Assembly: GCF_009184545.1 (NCBI RefSeq)
Contig: NZ_QJOW01000007.1
Span: 1 to 64,000, forward strand
DNA length: 64,000 nucleotides
Direction: 5' to 3'
Source of the DNA: Halosegnis rubeus
Lineage (GTDB): Archaea > Halobacteriota > Halobacteria > Halobacteriales > Haloarculaceae
Shown here: piece by piece, positions 16,462 through 25,451 of the stretch
Position numbering within the stretch: the first letter of the stretch is position 1
How the letters are laid out: each line of letters opens with the position of its first letter
Position numbers and translations under genes: made by a program
The notes under the pieces: model-generated
The model's database searches: none
Told to the model about the DNA's origin: nothing
Seen by the model: only the letters and a program-made list of their open reading frames with translations

Positions 16462-17934
16462 TCAGTAGTCCCACCGCTCGATGGCGATTTTCTTGTCGGT
16501 GTAGAAGTGAATCATGTCTTCACCCTGGGCGTGGAGGTCTCCGAAGAACGAGTCCTTCTGCCCGCCGAAGTGGAAGAACGCCATCGGCGCGGCGGTGCCG
16601 GCGTTGATGGCGAGGTTGCCGGCCTCGGCATCCTCCTTGAACTTCCGGGCGTCGCGCCCGCTGTCGGTGAACAGACTCGCCGCGTTGCCGAACCGACTCT
16701 GATTCATCGTCTCGATTGCCTCGTCGATATCGGAGACGGTCGCCAGCGAGAGCACCGGCCCGAAGATCTCCTCGTCGACGATGGTCATGCCGGGTTCGAC
16801 GTTCTCGAACAGACACGGCCCGAGGAAGTTGCCGTCGTCGTCGGCCTCCCAATCGCGGCCGTCGTGGATGAGGTCGGCTCCCTCGTCCATGCCCGTCTGT
16901 ATCATCTCGCGGACCGACGCCTCGTGTTCGGGCGTGATGAGCGGGCCGATGGTGGTCTCGTCGTCGAGACCGTTGCCGAGCACCTGCGATTCGACCTCTT
17001 CGAGGGCCGCCGCCCGGAACTCGTCGTACACCGATTCGTCGACCAGTACAACGTCGTTCGCGAGACACCGCTCGCCCGAGCAGGCGAGCGCGGAGTTGAC
17101 GGACTGCTCGGCGGCGAACTCCACGTCGGCGGATTCGGCGACGATGACGTGGTTTTTTGCACCGCCCTGCGCCTGCACGCGCTTACCGTTGGCGGCGGCC
17201 GTCTCGTAGACGTGCCGGGCGATTGGCGTGCTGCCAACGAAGGAGACGCCTTCCACGTCGTCGTGTTCGAGGAGGGCGTTGACGGTGTCCGGGCCACCGT
17301 TGAGTAAGCTGACGACCCCCGGCGGGAAGCCGGCCTCGTCGATGAGTTCGAACAGGTACTGTGAGGTGAGCGGGTCGCGCTCGCTCGGCTTGAGGATGAA
17401 GGCGTTGCCGGTCGCGACGGCGTACGGCAGGAACCACAGCGGAATCATCCCCGGGAAGTTGAACGGCGTAATCGCCGTGTAGACGCCCTGTGGCTGTCTA
17501 ACGGCGCTCTCGTCGATATCCGGCGCGGCGTGCTGGAGCGTCCCCGACTGCATCATCGACGGAATCCCGCAGGCGACCTCGACGTTCTCGATACCGCGGC
17601 GGAGTTCGCCCCGCGCCTCGCCTAGCGTCTTCCCGTGTTCCTCGACCAGCGTGCGCGCCATGTCGTCCTGGTGTTCTTCGAGGAGCTGTTTCAGCTTGAA
17701 CAGCGGCTGGATGCGCTCCTCGACGGGTTGTTTGCTCCACGTCTCGAAGGCGGCGAGCGCCTCGCTCACCGTGTCGTCCACGTCGGACTCGGAGCTGAAT
17801 CGCGTCGTCGCGAGCGTCTCGCCCGTCGCCGGATTGACTACCGGGTGTGACTCCTCGCCGGTCGGGTCGGCCCACTCGCCACCCGCGTAGTTGCGTACGG
17901 TCTCCGTTTCCGTGACTGCGCCAAATGGTGCCAT
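16462..17934 (-). CDS. mmsA: CoA-acylating methylmalonate-semialdehyde dehydrogenase
   Basis: 490 residues, cytosolic ALDH superfamily. TPFNFPGMIPLWFLPYAVATGN and KPSERDP are highly characteristic of the MMSDH branch. The catalytic cysteine lies in SALACSGERCLAND, and EEIFGPVLS and GTAAPMAFFHFGGQKDSFFGD are further MMSDH signatures. The usual general-base Glu is absent, as in CoA-acylating members. It converts methylmalonate semialdehyde to propanoyl-CoA (valine or myo-inositol catabolism), or malonate semialdehyde to acetyl-CoA. It is followed upstream on the same strand by the Fe-alcohol dehydrogenase (43 bp gap), suggesting an alcohol/aldehyde oxidation pair. Confidence 0.85.
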   Translation of the reverse strand: MAPFGAVTETETVRNYAGGEWADPTGEESHPVVNPATGETLATTRFSSESDVDDTVSEALAAFETWSKQPVEERIQPLFKLKQLLEEHQDDMARTLVEEHGKTLGEARGELRRGIENVEVACGIPSMMQSGTLQHAAPDIDESAVRQPQGVYTAITPFNFPGMIPLWFLPYAVATGNAFILKPSERDPLTSQYLFELIDEAGFPPGVVSLLNGGPDTVNALLEHDDVEGVSFVGSTPIARHVYETAAANGKRVQAQGGAKNHVIVAESADVEFAAEQSVNSALACSGERCLANDVVLVDESVYDEFRAAALEEVESQVLGNGLDDETTIGPLITPEHEASVREMIQTGMDEGADLIHDGRDWEADDDGNFLGPCLFENVEPGMTIVDEEIFGPVLSLATVSDIDEAIETMNQSRFGNAASLFTDSGRDARKFKEDAEAGNLAINAGTAAPMAFFHFGGQKDSFFGDLHAQGEDMIHFYTDKKIAIERWDY

Positions 17935-17976
17935 GGGATAGAGGCGTGACAGAGCGGTATAAATCTTGATTCGCCG

Positions 17977-19209
17977 TTAGCTTCGCCGCGGGCTGTCAGG
18001 AGCGAGCGCGTCGTCGTACAGCCGGACGAACAGCTCCTCGATTTCGGTCTGTGTCGGCTTGCGCGGATTGTTGTCGGGCGACCCCGAGTCGATTGCGTCC
18101 TGTGCCATCTTCCCGACCACGTCGAGATACTCCTCGCGGGGCGGGACGGTCCCGTACTCGTCGAGGTAGTCGGCGAGGTCGATGTCCGAACAGAGGTCGT
18201 GGACACCCTCCACGGCGGCCTCAGCCGCGGCGCGGTCGCTCATCTCGTCGTCGTCGACTCCCATCGTCCGGGCGATGTCGGCGTAGTCTTCGGGCGCGGC
18301 GATGAGTGAAAACTCCATCACGTACGGGAGCAGGAGTCCGTTCGCCAGCCCGTGTGGGATGTGCAGTTGTGCCCCGAGCGGGCGCGCCATGCCGTGGACG
18401 AGTGCGACCGATGAGTTCGTGAACGCCTGTCCGGCCTGTAGCTGGCCGATAAGCGTCTCCGTGCGGGCCTCGATGTTCTCGCCGTTGGCCCACGCCTTCG
18501 GGAGCGCGTCGGCCATCCGGCGGATGGCGTTAGTCGCGAAGTCATCGGAGACGCTGTAGGACTTCACCGAAACGTACGCCTCGATGGCGTGGGTGAGCGC
18601 GTCGATACCCGTGAAGGCGGTGTGGCTCTGTGGGAGTGACACCGTGAGTTCGGGGTCCTCGATGGCGACGGTCGGGACGACGTTCTTCGAAACAATGAGG
18701 AACTTCGTCGACGTGGACTCGTCGCTGACGACGACAGACCGGGTCGCCTCGCTCCCGGTTCCAGTCGTCGTGTTGACCGCGATAATCGGCGGCGTCGGGT
18801 TCGGGACGCCTTCGTAGCCGGCCTTGTCGACCCCGAAGTCGCGGATGTCGCCATCGTTTGCCGCGAGGATTCCTACCCCTTTTCCCGTGTCAATCGAGGA
18901 GCCACCCCCGAGCGTGACGATAAGGTCACAGCCGCCCTCGACGTAGCGCTCGTGGGCGGCCTCGATGTTCTCGACGGTCGGGTCTGGCCGTACCTCGTCG
19001 TAGACCACCACCTCGACGCCCGCGTCGGTGAGCAACTGCTCGATGCGCTCGCCGTGGATGTCGTAGATTTCGGCGGAGGCGACCAGTAAGGCGGTGTCGC
19101 CGTAGGTGTCGGCGTACTCGCCGACCGTCTCGACTGCTCCACGGCCCAGTTCGATTTTTCCCGGCGAGACGACGAGCCGGGATTCGTGTGCCGGTGTACC
19201 AGATGGCAT
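17977..19209 (-). CDS. Iron-containing alcohol dehydrogenase
   Basis: 410 residues of the group III, metal-dependent ADH family. The N-terminal NAD(P) domain has LIVTLGGGSSIDTGKGVGI, and NTTTGTGSEATRSVV is the second signature. Metal ligands are visible in FTGIDALTHAIEAYVS, ALVHGMARPLGAQLHIPHGLANG (Asp and three His). The substrate could be a primary alcohol, 1,3-propanediol-like diol or hydroxy acid. The stop is 43 bp from the mmsA start on the same strand, so both probably share a transcript and oxidise an alcohol through the semialdehyde to an acyl-CoA. Confidence 0.88.
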   Translation of the reverse strand: MPSGTPAHESRLVVSPGKIELGRGAVETVGEYADTYGDTALLVASAEIYDIHGERIEQLLTDAGVEVVVYDEVRPDPTVENIEAAHERYVEGGCDLIVTLGGGSSIDTGKGVGILAANDGDIRDFGVDKAGYEGVPNPTPPIIAVNTTTGTGSEATRSVVVSDESTSTKFLIVSKNVVPTVAIEDPELTVSLPQSHTAFTGIDALTHAIEAYVSVKSYSVSDDFATNAIRRMADALPKAWANGENIEARTETLIGQLQAGQAFTNSSVALVHGMARPLGAQLHIPHGLANGLLLPYVMEFSLIAAPEDYADIARTMGVDDDEMSDRAAAEAAVEGVHDLCSDIDLADYLDEYGTVPPREEYLDVVGKMAQDAIDSGSPDNNPRKPTQTEIEELFVRLYDDALAPDSPRRS

Positions 19210-19257
19210 GGTCGTATGTCACAACCACACGACATAGATGTTACGAGAGAGCCACTC

Positions 19258-19716
19258 TCAATACGGAGCGACCGGCGAGGCGAGCAGTCCGGCGTCGACG
19301 AGCAGGAGCACGGCGACGACGGCCCCGGCACGGAAGAACGGCCGTGCCTCGCGGGCGGGCTCCCGGAGTTTGTCGGCGTCGAGTCCCTCCCGGAGTCGCG
19401 CGCTCCCGATTTCGACGAGCGCGGTGAGCACGAGCCAGAGGACGAGCATCGCGAGCACGAGGTGACCGCGGAACGTCCCGGTGAGCATCTCGATACTGTA
19501 GAAGTTCCCCGCTTGGTGACCGCCCGTCAGGAACAGGACGACGGCCGAGCTGCGGGAGACCGTCGTGAGCCGGCCAGTGACCTGTTTGAGCGCGTCGGGC
19601 TGGATGTCGCCTGCGACGGCGGTCGGATTCACGGCGAGCGCGACGTAGAGCACGCTCCCGGTGAGCAGTGTACCGAAGACCATGTGAAGCACGTAGGAGA
19701 TTGCATCGACGATCAT
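19258..19716 (-). CDS. Four-helix membrane protein, CopD-like
   Basis: 152 residues when started at ATG 19716 (MIVDAISYVLHMVFGTLLTGS); the frame is open further upstream but crosses the palindromic intergenic repeats. Four hydrophobic helices are clear: residues about 5-27, 55-70, 80-104 and 125-145. Histidines sit in or near helices (LHMVFG, GGHQAGN, FRGHLVLA), which resembles CopD/heme-exposed membrane proteins common in haloarchaea. Metal or haem binding is conceivable but unproven. It is divergent from hisC, with two palindromes in the gap. Confidence 0.6.
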   Translation of the reverse strand: MIVDAISYVLHMVFGTLLTGSVLYVALAVNPTAVAGDIQPDALKQVTGRLTTVSRSSAVVLFLTGGHQAGNFYSIEMLTGTFRGHLVLAMLVLWLVLTALVEIGSARLREGLDADKLREPAREARPFFRAGAVVAVLLLVDAGLLASPVAPY

Positions 19717-19776
19717 ACGCCGAGATAGAGGGCGGGCATCCTGAATCCACCGCTCGTGGCCTGGAGGTTGCTGTCG

Positions 19777-19837
19777 TTCGTGTACCACACACGCGGTGTG
19801 GGTGTCCACCGTTCGTGTATCACACACGCGGTGTGAG
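19777..19837. promoter_or_regulatory. Two direct copies of a palindromic site between copD-like and hisC
   Basis: CACAC-ACGCG-GTGTG occurs at 19786-19800 and again at 19821-19835, embedded in a longer direct repeat (TTCGTGTAyCACAC...). The centres are 35 bp apart. They lie just upstream of a TTAAG box near 19843, itself about 29 bp before the hisC start. The layout fits a dimeric regulator acting on one or both divergent genes; the regulator is unknown. Confidence 0.5.
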
Positions 19838-19871
19838 CACTCTTAAGAATGCCCCGCTGTTTTCACCGGGT

Positions 19872-20939
19872 ATGGAACCACGAGACCTCTCGACGCACGT
19901 GCCCTACGAGGCGGGCCGTGGCATCGAGGAGACGGCTCGCGAACTCGGGATGGACCCCGACGAGCTGGTGAAGCTCTCCTCGAACGAGAACGCGTGGGGA
20001 CCGTCGCCGAAGGCGGTCGTCGCGCTCCGGGAGTCGGCCGCGACGGTCCACGCCTACCCGAAGGCCTCACACACCGACCTGACCGCGGCCCTCGCCGACC
20101 GGTTTTCGGTCGAAGACGACCAGGTGTGGCTCGCCAACGGCGGCGACGGTGCCCTCGATTATCTGGCCCGCGCGCTCCTCGCACCCGGCGATGAAGTGCT
20201 CGTCTCGGACCCCGGCTTCGCCTACTACGCCATGTCGGCCCGCTTTCACCACGGACAGGTGAACAAGTACCCGATTCGGAAGGCAGACGACTTCGAGCAG
20301 ACCGCCGAGGGCGTGCTCGACTACTACGACGGCGAGCGCGTTGTCTACGTCACCTCGCCGCACAACCCCGCAGGCACGGAGATGCCACTCGGGGAGGTGA
20401 GGAAGCTCGCCGACGCCACCGACGAGGAGACGCTCGTCGTCGTGGACGAGGCGTACGGCGAGTTCTCCGAGACGCCATCGGCAGTCGAACTCACCCGCGA
20501 GCGCGACGACGTGGCCGTGCTTCGGACCTTCTCGAAGGCGTTCGGGCTGGCGGGCTGTCGGCTCGGCTACGCCATCGTCCCCCGCGACTGGAGCGAGGCG
20601 TACGCCCGCGTCAACACTCCCTTCGCGGCGAGTGAGCTCGCCTGTCGCGCCGGACTCGCGGCCCTCGACGACACCGATCACGTCGAGCAGACCGTTGAGG
20701 GCGTCCGCGACGCGAGAGAGTACATGTACGATAACCTCGACTGCCCGACGTGGGAGTCACAGGGGAACTTCGTGCTCGCCGAAGTGGGCGACGGCACCCG
20801 CGTCTTCGAGGCCGCCAAGCAGGAGGGTGTCATCATCCGCGACACCTCCTCGTTCGGCCTGCCGGAGTGTGTTCGCATCACCGCCGGCACGCCTGCCATG
20901 ACCGAACGCGCCGTCGAGGTCATCAACGGGGCACTATGA
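19872..20939 (+). CDS. hisC: Histidinol-phosphate aminotransferase
   Basis: 355 residues from ATG 19872; the open frame upstream crosses regulatory repeats and is rejected. A PLP fold-type I enzyme. Signatures: KLSSNENAWGPSP (substrate arm), YVTSPHNPAGTEM, VVVDEAYGEFSE, and RTFSKAFGLAGCRLGY with the Schiff-base lysine. It catalyses the transamination of imidazole acetol phosphate to histidinol phosphate in histidine synthesis. Its stop overlaps the adenylate kinase start as ATGA, so these two are translationally coupled. Family length (about 350) is normal. Confidence 0.92.
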   Translation: MEPRDLSTHVPYEAGRGIEETARELGMDPDELVKLSSNENAWGPSPKAVVALRESAATVHAYPKASHTDLTAALADRFSVEDDQVWLANGGDGALDYLARALLAPGDEVLVSDPGFAYYAMSARFHHGQVNKYPIRKADDFEQTAEGVLDYYDGERVVYVTSPHNPAGTEMPLGEVRKLADATDEETLVVVDEAYGEFSETPSAVELTRERDDVAVLRTFSKAFGLAGCRLGYAIVPRDWSEAYARVNTPFAASELACRAGLAALDDTDHVEQTVEGVRDAREYMYDNLDCPTWESQGNFVLAEVGDGTRVFEAAKQEGVIIRDTSSFGLPECVRITAGTPAMTERAVEVINGAL

Positions 20940-21439
20940 GGGTCGCCGTCACCGGCACGCCGGGGACGGGCAAGACCACCGCCGTCGACGCTGTGGAGAC
21001 GGACCTCGACGTTGTGCACCTGAACGAGGTTATCAAGTCCGAAGGGTTCGACACCGGACGCGACGACCAGCGCGGTTCGCGCGTCGCCGACATGGACGCG
21101 CTTGGCGAGTGGCTCGGCGACCGCGACTGCCTCGTCGAGTCGCATCTCGCCCACCACTTCCCGGCAGATCGGGTCGTCGTGCTCCGGTGTCACCCGGACG
21201 ACCTCGAAACGCGGCTCACCGAGCGCGGCGAGAGCGTCGAGAAGGCTCGCGAGAATGCAGAGGCAGAAGCACTCGACGTAGTGCTCTCGGAGGCCGTTGC
21301 GAACCACGGGCGGGAGTCGGTGTACGAGATCGACACGACCCACCGGACGCCCGAGGAAGTGGCGAGAGAGATAGAGACCGTCGTCGCCGACGAGCGCGAG
21401 CCGTCGGCCGGCACGGTCGATTTCATCGGGTGGCTATGA
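20936..21439 (+). CDS. Adenylate kinase family protein (Fap7/AK6-like)
   Basis: 167 residues beginning MRVAVTGTPGTGKTTAVDAV, a P-loop kinase with the GxPGTGKTT form of AK6/Fap7. The lid-like segment RLTERGESVEKARENAEAEALDVVL and the LVESHLAHHFPADRVVVLRCHPDDL region are typical of archaeal AK6, which phosphorylates AMP and takes part in small-subunit ribosome maturation. ATGA overlaps join it both to hisC upstream and to the phosphatidyltransferase downstream, forming a three-gene translationally coupled unit. Confidence 0.85.
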   Translation: MRVAVTGTPGTGKTTAVDAVETDLDVVHLNEVIKSEGFDTGRDDQRGSRVADMDALGEWLGDRDCLVESHLAHHFPADRVVVLRCHPDDLETRLTERGESVEKARENAEAEALDVVLSEAVANHGRESVYEIDTTHRTPEEVAREIETVVADEREPSAGTVDFIGWL

Positions 21440-22044
21440 CGCTCGACCAGTATCGCAGCGTCTCCGACCGCCTGCTCACCCCCGTGGTTCGGGTCGCGAT
21501 ACGGCTCGGCCTGACGCCGAACGCGATTTCCGTCGTCGCCATCGCGACGGCGGGCGCGGCGGGCGCGGCCTACTGGCTCGCCGACCCCGGCTCCATGCTG
21601 TATCTGCTCGGCGCGTTCCTCGTGTTAGCGAACGGCCTGCTCGACGTGCTCGACGGGATGGTCGCCCGCCAGACCGAGACCGACTCGCCGGGCGGTGACC
21701 TCATCGACCACGTGCTCGACCGCTACGCCGACATCCTCCTGCTTGTCGGACTGGCGGGCGGGACCGGCGAGTTCGCCATCGGTATCGCGGCCGTCACGGG
21801 CGTGTTGATGACCTCCTATCTCGGGACGCAGGCGCAGGCCGTCGGCTTGGACCGCGTCTACGGCGGCTTGGTCGGGCGCGCCGACCGACTCGCCATCATC
21901 GGTATCACCACCGGTATCGCGGCGTTCACGACCGTCTCGTATCGGGGGCTGTCGCTCGTCGGACTCCTGCTCGTCTTCTTTGCCGTCGTCAGCCACGTCA
22001 CCGCACTCCAGCGGTTCTACTACGCGCTGCGCGCGCTGGAGTGA
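21436..22044 (+). CDS. CDP-alcohol phosphatidyltransferase
   Basis: 202 residues with about six transmembrane helices. The catalytic signature D-x2-DG-x2-AR-x8-G-x3-D-x3-D is present as DVLDGMVARQ followed by GGDLIDHVLDRYAD (about residues 72-101). It transfers a phosphatidyl (archaetidyl) group from a CDP-lipid to an alcohol acceptor such as inositol phosphate, glycerol phosphate or serine; the acceptor is not defined by sequence. It acts at the cytoplasmic membrane in polar ether-lipid synthesis. Its start overlaps the previous stop (ATGA). Confidence 0.87.
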   Translation: MTLDQYRSVSDRLLTPVVRVAIRLGLTPNAISVVAIATAGAAGAAYWLADPGSMLYLLGAFLVLANGLLDVLDGMVARQTETDSPGGDLIDHVLDRYADILLLVGLAGGTGEFAIGIAAVTGVLMTSYLGTQAQAVGLDRVYGGLVGRADRLAIIGITTGIAAFTTVSYRGLSLVGLLLVFFAVVSHVTALQRFYYALRALE

Positions 22045-22054
22045 GCGAGCGGTC

Positions 22055-22062
22055 CTTTTAAG
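22055..22062 (+). promoter_or_regulatory. TATA-like box of the decarboxylase gene
   Basis: CTTTTAAG centred about 29 bp upstream of ATG 22087, typical of haloarchaeal promoters with leaderless transcripts. It separates this gene from the upstream overlapping operon. Confidence 0.5.
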
Positions 22063-22086
22063 CCCGCTACGCTACCCCCTGCAGGT

Positions 22087-23055
22087 ATGAAAGCCACCGC
22101 GAAGGCCCACCCGATTCAGGGGCTCATCAAGTACCACGGGATGCGCGACGCCGAGCGTCGCTTCCCGTATCACGACTCCATCAGCGTCTGTACGGCTCCG
22201 TCACACTCGAAGACGACCGCCGAGTTCGACGAGGCGCTCGACGGCGACGAGATCGTCATCGACGGCGAATCCGTCGACGGGCGCGGGCGCGAGCGCGTCG
22301 AGATGGTCGTCGACCACGTGCGCGAGCTGGCAGATATCGACGCCCCCGTGCGCTTCTACTCCGAGAACAACTTCCCGACGAACATCGGCTTCGGCTCCTC
22401 CTCGTCCGGATTCGCGGCCGCGGCGATGGCACTCGTCGAGGCGGCTGGACTGGATATGACCCGACCCGAGATTTCGACGGTCGCCCGGCGCGGCTCTTCC
22501 TCGGCGGCGCGGGCGGTGACGGGCGCGTTCTCCCAACTCGACGCCGGGATGAACGACGAGGACTGTCGTGCCCACCGCATCGAGACGGACCTCGAAGACG
22601 ATCTCCGCATCGTCGCGGCGGAGGTCCCGGCGTTCAAACACACCGAAGCCGCCCACGACGAGGCTGAAGCCTCCCACATGTTCGAGGCGCGACTCGCCCA
22701 CATCCACCAGCAGATGTCGGATATGCGCGACGCGCTCCGTCGTGGCGACTTCGACGAGACGTTCGAACTCGCGGAACACGACTCGCTGTCGCTCGCCGCG
22801 ACGACGATGACAGGGCCTGCGGCGTGGGTGTACTGGCAGCCCGAGACGCTGGAGATCTTCGAAACCGTCCGTAAACTTCGCGGTGAAGGGGTTCCCGTCT
22901 ACTACTCGACGGATACCGGTGCGTCCGTCTACGTGAACACGACCGCCGAGCACGTCGACCGCGTCGAGAGCGCCATCGCCGAGCTCGTCCCGACGCGCGT
23001 CTGGGAGGTCGGCGGTCCCGCCCGGATTCTCGACGACTCCGAAGCCCTGTTCTGA
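22087..23055 (+). CDS. mvaD: Phosphomevalonate decarboxylase
   Basis: 322 residues of the GHMP superfamily. It begins MKATAKAHPIQGLIKYHGMRD. The ATP/phosphate loop is NFPTNIGFGSSSSGFAAAAMA, and ARRGSSSAARAVTGAF is the second signature of the mevalonate-diphosphate-decarboxylase branch. In Haloferax the close homologue was shown to decarboxylate phosphomevalonate to isopentenyl phosphate rather than act on the diphosphate, which is then finished by isopentenyl phosphate kinase. This supplies C5 units for archaeal lipids and carotenoids. Context next to a polar-lipid synthesis gene is coherent. Confidence 0.88.
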   Translation: MKATAKAHPIQGLIKYHGMRDAERRFPYHDSISVCTAPSHSKTTAEFDEALDGDEIVIDGESVDGRGRERVEMVVDHVRELADIDAPVRFYSENNFPTNIGFGSSSSGFAAAAMALVEAAGLDMTRPEISTVARRGSSSAARAVTGAFSQLDAGMNDEDCRAHRIETDLEDDLRIVAAEVPAFKHTEAAHDEAEASHMFEARLAHIHQQMSDMRDALRRGDFDETFELAEHDSLSLAATTMTGPAAWVYWQPETLEIFETVRKLRGEGVPVYYSTDTGASVYVNTTAEHVDRVESAIAELVPTRVWEVGGPARILDDSEALF

Positions 23056-23112
23056 CGACGCGGCGAGGACACACGCGGGGGGTTCAAGCGGCCGGCCCAC
23101 TAATTATCGCGT

Positions 23113-24231
23113 ATGCATGTTGCCGTCTTCGGCGCTGGGTACGCCGGGCTGACCGCGGTCCGCCGGCTCGAACGCACACTCCCCGACAGCGTCGGCCTGA
23201 CGCTCGTCACCGACGAACCCTATCATCTGGTCCAACACGAACTCCACCGGGCGATTCGCCGCCCGGACGTGACCGACACCATCTGTCTCCCGCTCGAACA
23301 CGTGACCGGCCGTGCGACCCTCCGCATCGAGCGCGTCGAGTCCATCGACCCCGCGGCCGGCACCGCGACGCTCGCCGACGGCGACATCGAGTACGACTAC
23401 GCCGCCGTCTGTCTCGGAGCCGAAACCGCCTTCCACGGTCTCGAGGGCGTCGAGGAGCACGCGCTTCCGCTCAAGCGACTCGAACATGCAGAGCGCATCC
23501 GGGCGGCCGTCCACGCCGCCGAAGGGGGCGATATCGTCGTGGGCGGTGGCGGTCTCTCCGGAATTCAGGTCGCCGGCGAACTCGCCGCGCTCGCCGAGGA
23601 GGAGGAGTACGACGCGGACATCACGCTTGTCGAGCGGAACGAGTCGGTCGCCTCGGGCTTCGAATCGGCGTTTCAGCGCGCGGTCCTCGAGGAACTGACC
23701 GAGCGGGACGTAACGGTACGGACCGGCGTCGGCGTCACCGGCGCGGACGACGACCGCGTCCACCTCGACACCGACGAGTCACTTGCCTACGAGACGCTCG
23801 TCTGGACCGGAGGTATCCGTGGTCCGGACGCGCTGGCCGGCGACCGCGCCGCGACGCGGGAGACGCTGCGCGGCGAAAACGGGACCTTCTACGTCGGCGA
23901 TAGCGCGCGCGTGACGGACGCGAACGGCGCGGCCGTCCCGGCGAGTGCCCAGACGGCGCTACGCGAGGCGAAGGTGGCCGCCGACAACATCGCCGCGCTC
24001 GTGGATCACGACCTGTCAGGGTCGGGGGGCTTTGCTCCGTCGCTGGACCGCTACAGCTTCGACTCGCCGGGCTGGGTCGTGACGGTCGGCGACGGCGCGG
24101 TCGCACAGGTCGGTCCGACCGTCCTCCGCGGGCAGGCGGCCCGCACCGCGAAGGCGAGTATCGGTGCGGCACACCTCTCCTCGGTGGGGGCGATTACGAA
24201 CGCCTCGACGCTGGTGCGCGACGAGCTGTAA
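23113..24231 (+). CDS. NAD(P)/FAD-dependent oxidoreductase, NDH-2-like
   Basis: 372 residues. Two Rossmann fingerprints: VAVFGAGYAGLTAVRRLE (FAD) and IVVGGGGLSGIQVAGELAALAEE (NAD(P)H). Late motifs FYVGDSARV and VPASAQTALREAKVAADNI are those of type II NADH dehydrogenases and sulfide:quinone oxidoreductase relatives. I see no redox-active cysteine pair, so NADH:quinone oxidoreductase is the better guess. The C-terminus is short and only weakly amphipathic. It probably acts at the inner face of the membrane. Confidence 0.8.
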   Translation: MHVAVFGAGYAGLTAVRRLERTLPDSVGLTLVTDEPYHLVQHELHRAIRRPDVTDTICLPLEHVTGRATLRIERVESIDPAAGTATLADGDIEYDYAAVCLGAETAFHGLEGVEEHALPLKRLEHAERIRAAVHAAEGGDIVVGGGGLSGIQVAGELAALAEEEEYDADITLVERNESVASGFESAFQRAVLEELTERDVTVRTGVGVTGADDDRVHLDTDESLAYETLVWTGGIRGPDALAGDRAATRETLRGENGTFYVGDSARVTDANGAAVPASAQTALREAKVAADNIAALVDHDLSGSGGFAPSLDRYSFDSPGWVVTVGDGAVAQVGPTVLRGQAARTAKASIGAAHLSSVGAITNASTLVRDEL

Positions 24232-24591
24232 TCAGACGAATGGGACGCCGACGGCCGACGGAGAGGTGACGTTCGCGGCCGCGAGCACGGAGAGCACGAC
24301 GACGGAGGCGACCCACGCGACGAGCGAGATACCCGCGGCGGTCGTCCAGCCGACGCGGTAGCGGCTGCGCACGACGAGTAGATACGACAACAGCGTCGCG
24401 ACCGGGCCGACGACTGGGATACCGCCGACGAGCCAGCCGACGACACCCCACACGAGCGCACCGAGCGCGGCCGTCACGACGGCGTGGCTGTAATCACGGC
24501 TCGACGCGAGCAGACTCGCCCCGACGTGGATGCCGATACCACCGACGAGCAGGCTGACGACGAAGACGACGACGTTGTCGGAGAGTGCCAT
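24232..24591 (-). CDS. Small integral membrane protein, unrecognised
   Basis: 119 residues from ATG 24591 with about four transmembrane helices and very few charged residues (NVVVFVVSLLVGGIGIHVGAS ... ISLVAWVASVVVLSVLAA). A TTG at 24618 would give a TTGA overlap with the stop of the upstream gene, so coupling is possible. It is convergent with the NDH-2-like gene with no gap. Similar haloarchaeal proteins are known only as hypothetical. Confidence 0.6.
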   Translation of the reverse strand: MALSDNVVVFVVSLLVGGIGIHVGASLLASSRDYSHAVVTAALGALVWGVVGWLVGGIPVVGPVATLLSYLLVVRSRYRVGWTTAAGISLVAWVASVVVLSVLAAANVTSPSAVGVPFV

Positions 24592-24614
24592 CACCCGCCC
24601 GAGGCGGGCCACCC

Positions 24615-25400
24615 TCAAAGCGATTGTGTCGGCGACAGCCCGTCGGGAAGCGCGGTCGCGTCGACCAGCGGCGTCATAATAGCGTCCGACTCGGGGAGGT
24701 CAGCGTCGAGTCCGGCCGCGGTCGCGACGGTGGCGAGGAAGGTCGCCTCGCGACACGGTAGCTCGGTCGCCGCGCCCGGGTCACGACCGTCGTGGTGGGC
24801 AAGCGCGCCCTCGATACCGCGCGCGACGACGGTCGGGTCCCCGTCGAGAAGTCCTTCGAGGAACGCGACGCGGCCGCCGTAGAGCCGCTGTTCCTCGCGA
24901 GCGGTCGTCTCGAAGAAGCCGGCCGTCGCGAGTCGCGTCGTCTCGGCCGCGAGGCGGTCGGTGGCTTCGGCCACGGTTTCGTCGTCACCTGCGGCCCCGG
25001 CGGCGAGCGCGCGGTAGTAGTCGATGTCGAGCGAACCCCGCTCGTCGAGTTCGGCGAGCGTCGCCTGCTCTGTCGCCCGCGAGAGCCGCCGAGCCAGTCC
25101 CGGGACGGCCTGCTTTGCACCGGCGAGCGTCGCCGCGCGCAGCGCGAAGTACCGCTCGGCGGCGACGTTCGTCCCGGCGTCGGCCGCACCGGCGTGGAGA
25201 TTGCTCGCCGCGTCGAACCGCCGGCGCGCGCCGTGGGGGTCATCCTCGATTCCGAGTTGTCCGGCGGCGACCTTCTCGCCGAGCGTGGCTGTCGTCGCCC
25301 GGTACGGACCGACCGCCTCGGGGACGCCACGCGCCAGTTTATTTGTGCGCTCGGTGAACGTCTCGCGTTCCTCGGCCAGCCAGCCGTCGAGTCGCTGCAT
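24615..25400 (-). CDS. Hypothetical all-helical protein, possibly Imm49-like
   Basis: 261 residues, alanine-rich and probably all alpha-helical, cytosolic. Features include a repeated pattern of RYFALRAATLAGAKQAV, DYYRALAAGAAGDDETVAEA and EEQRLYGGRVAFLEGLLDGDPTVVARGIEGALAHHDGRD. The layout recalls the Imm49 immunity-protein fold, though I cannot confirm this. No toxin gene lies next to it. It may be co-transcribed with the small membrane protein downstream. Confidence 0.55.
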   Translation of the reverse strand: MQRLDGWLAEERETFTERTNKLARGVPEAVGPYRATTATLGEKVAAGQLGIEDDPHGARRRFDAASNLHAGAADAGTNVAAERYFALRAATLAGAKQAVPGLARRLSRATEQATLAELDERGSLDIDYYRALAAGAAGDDETVAEATDRLAAETTRLATAGFFETTAREEQRLYGGRVAFLEGLLDGDPTVVARGIEGALAHHDGRDPGAATELPCREATFLATVATAAGLDADLPESDAIMTPLVDATALPDGLSPTQSL

Positions 25401-25451
25401 ACGAACGGTAGGCGTGGAAGAGAGATAGCGTGTAGCCCGAACCAGTTCGGC

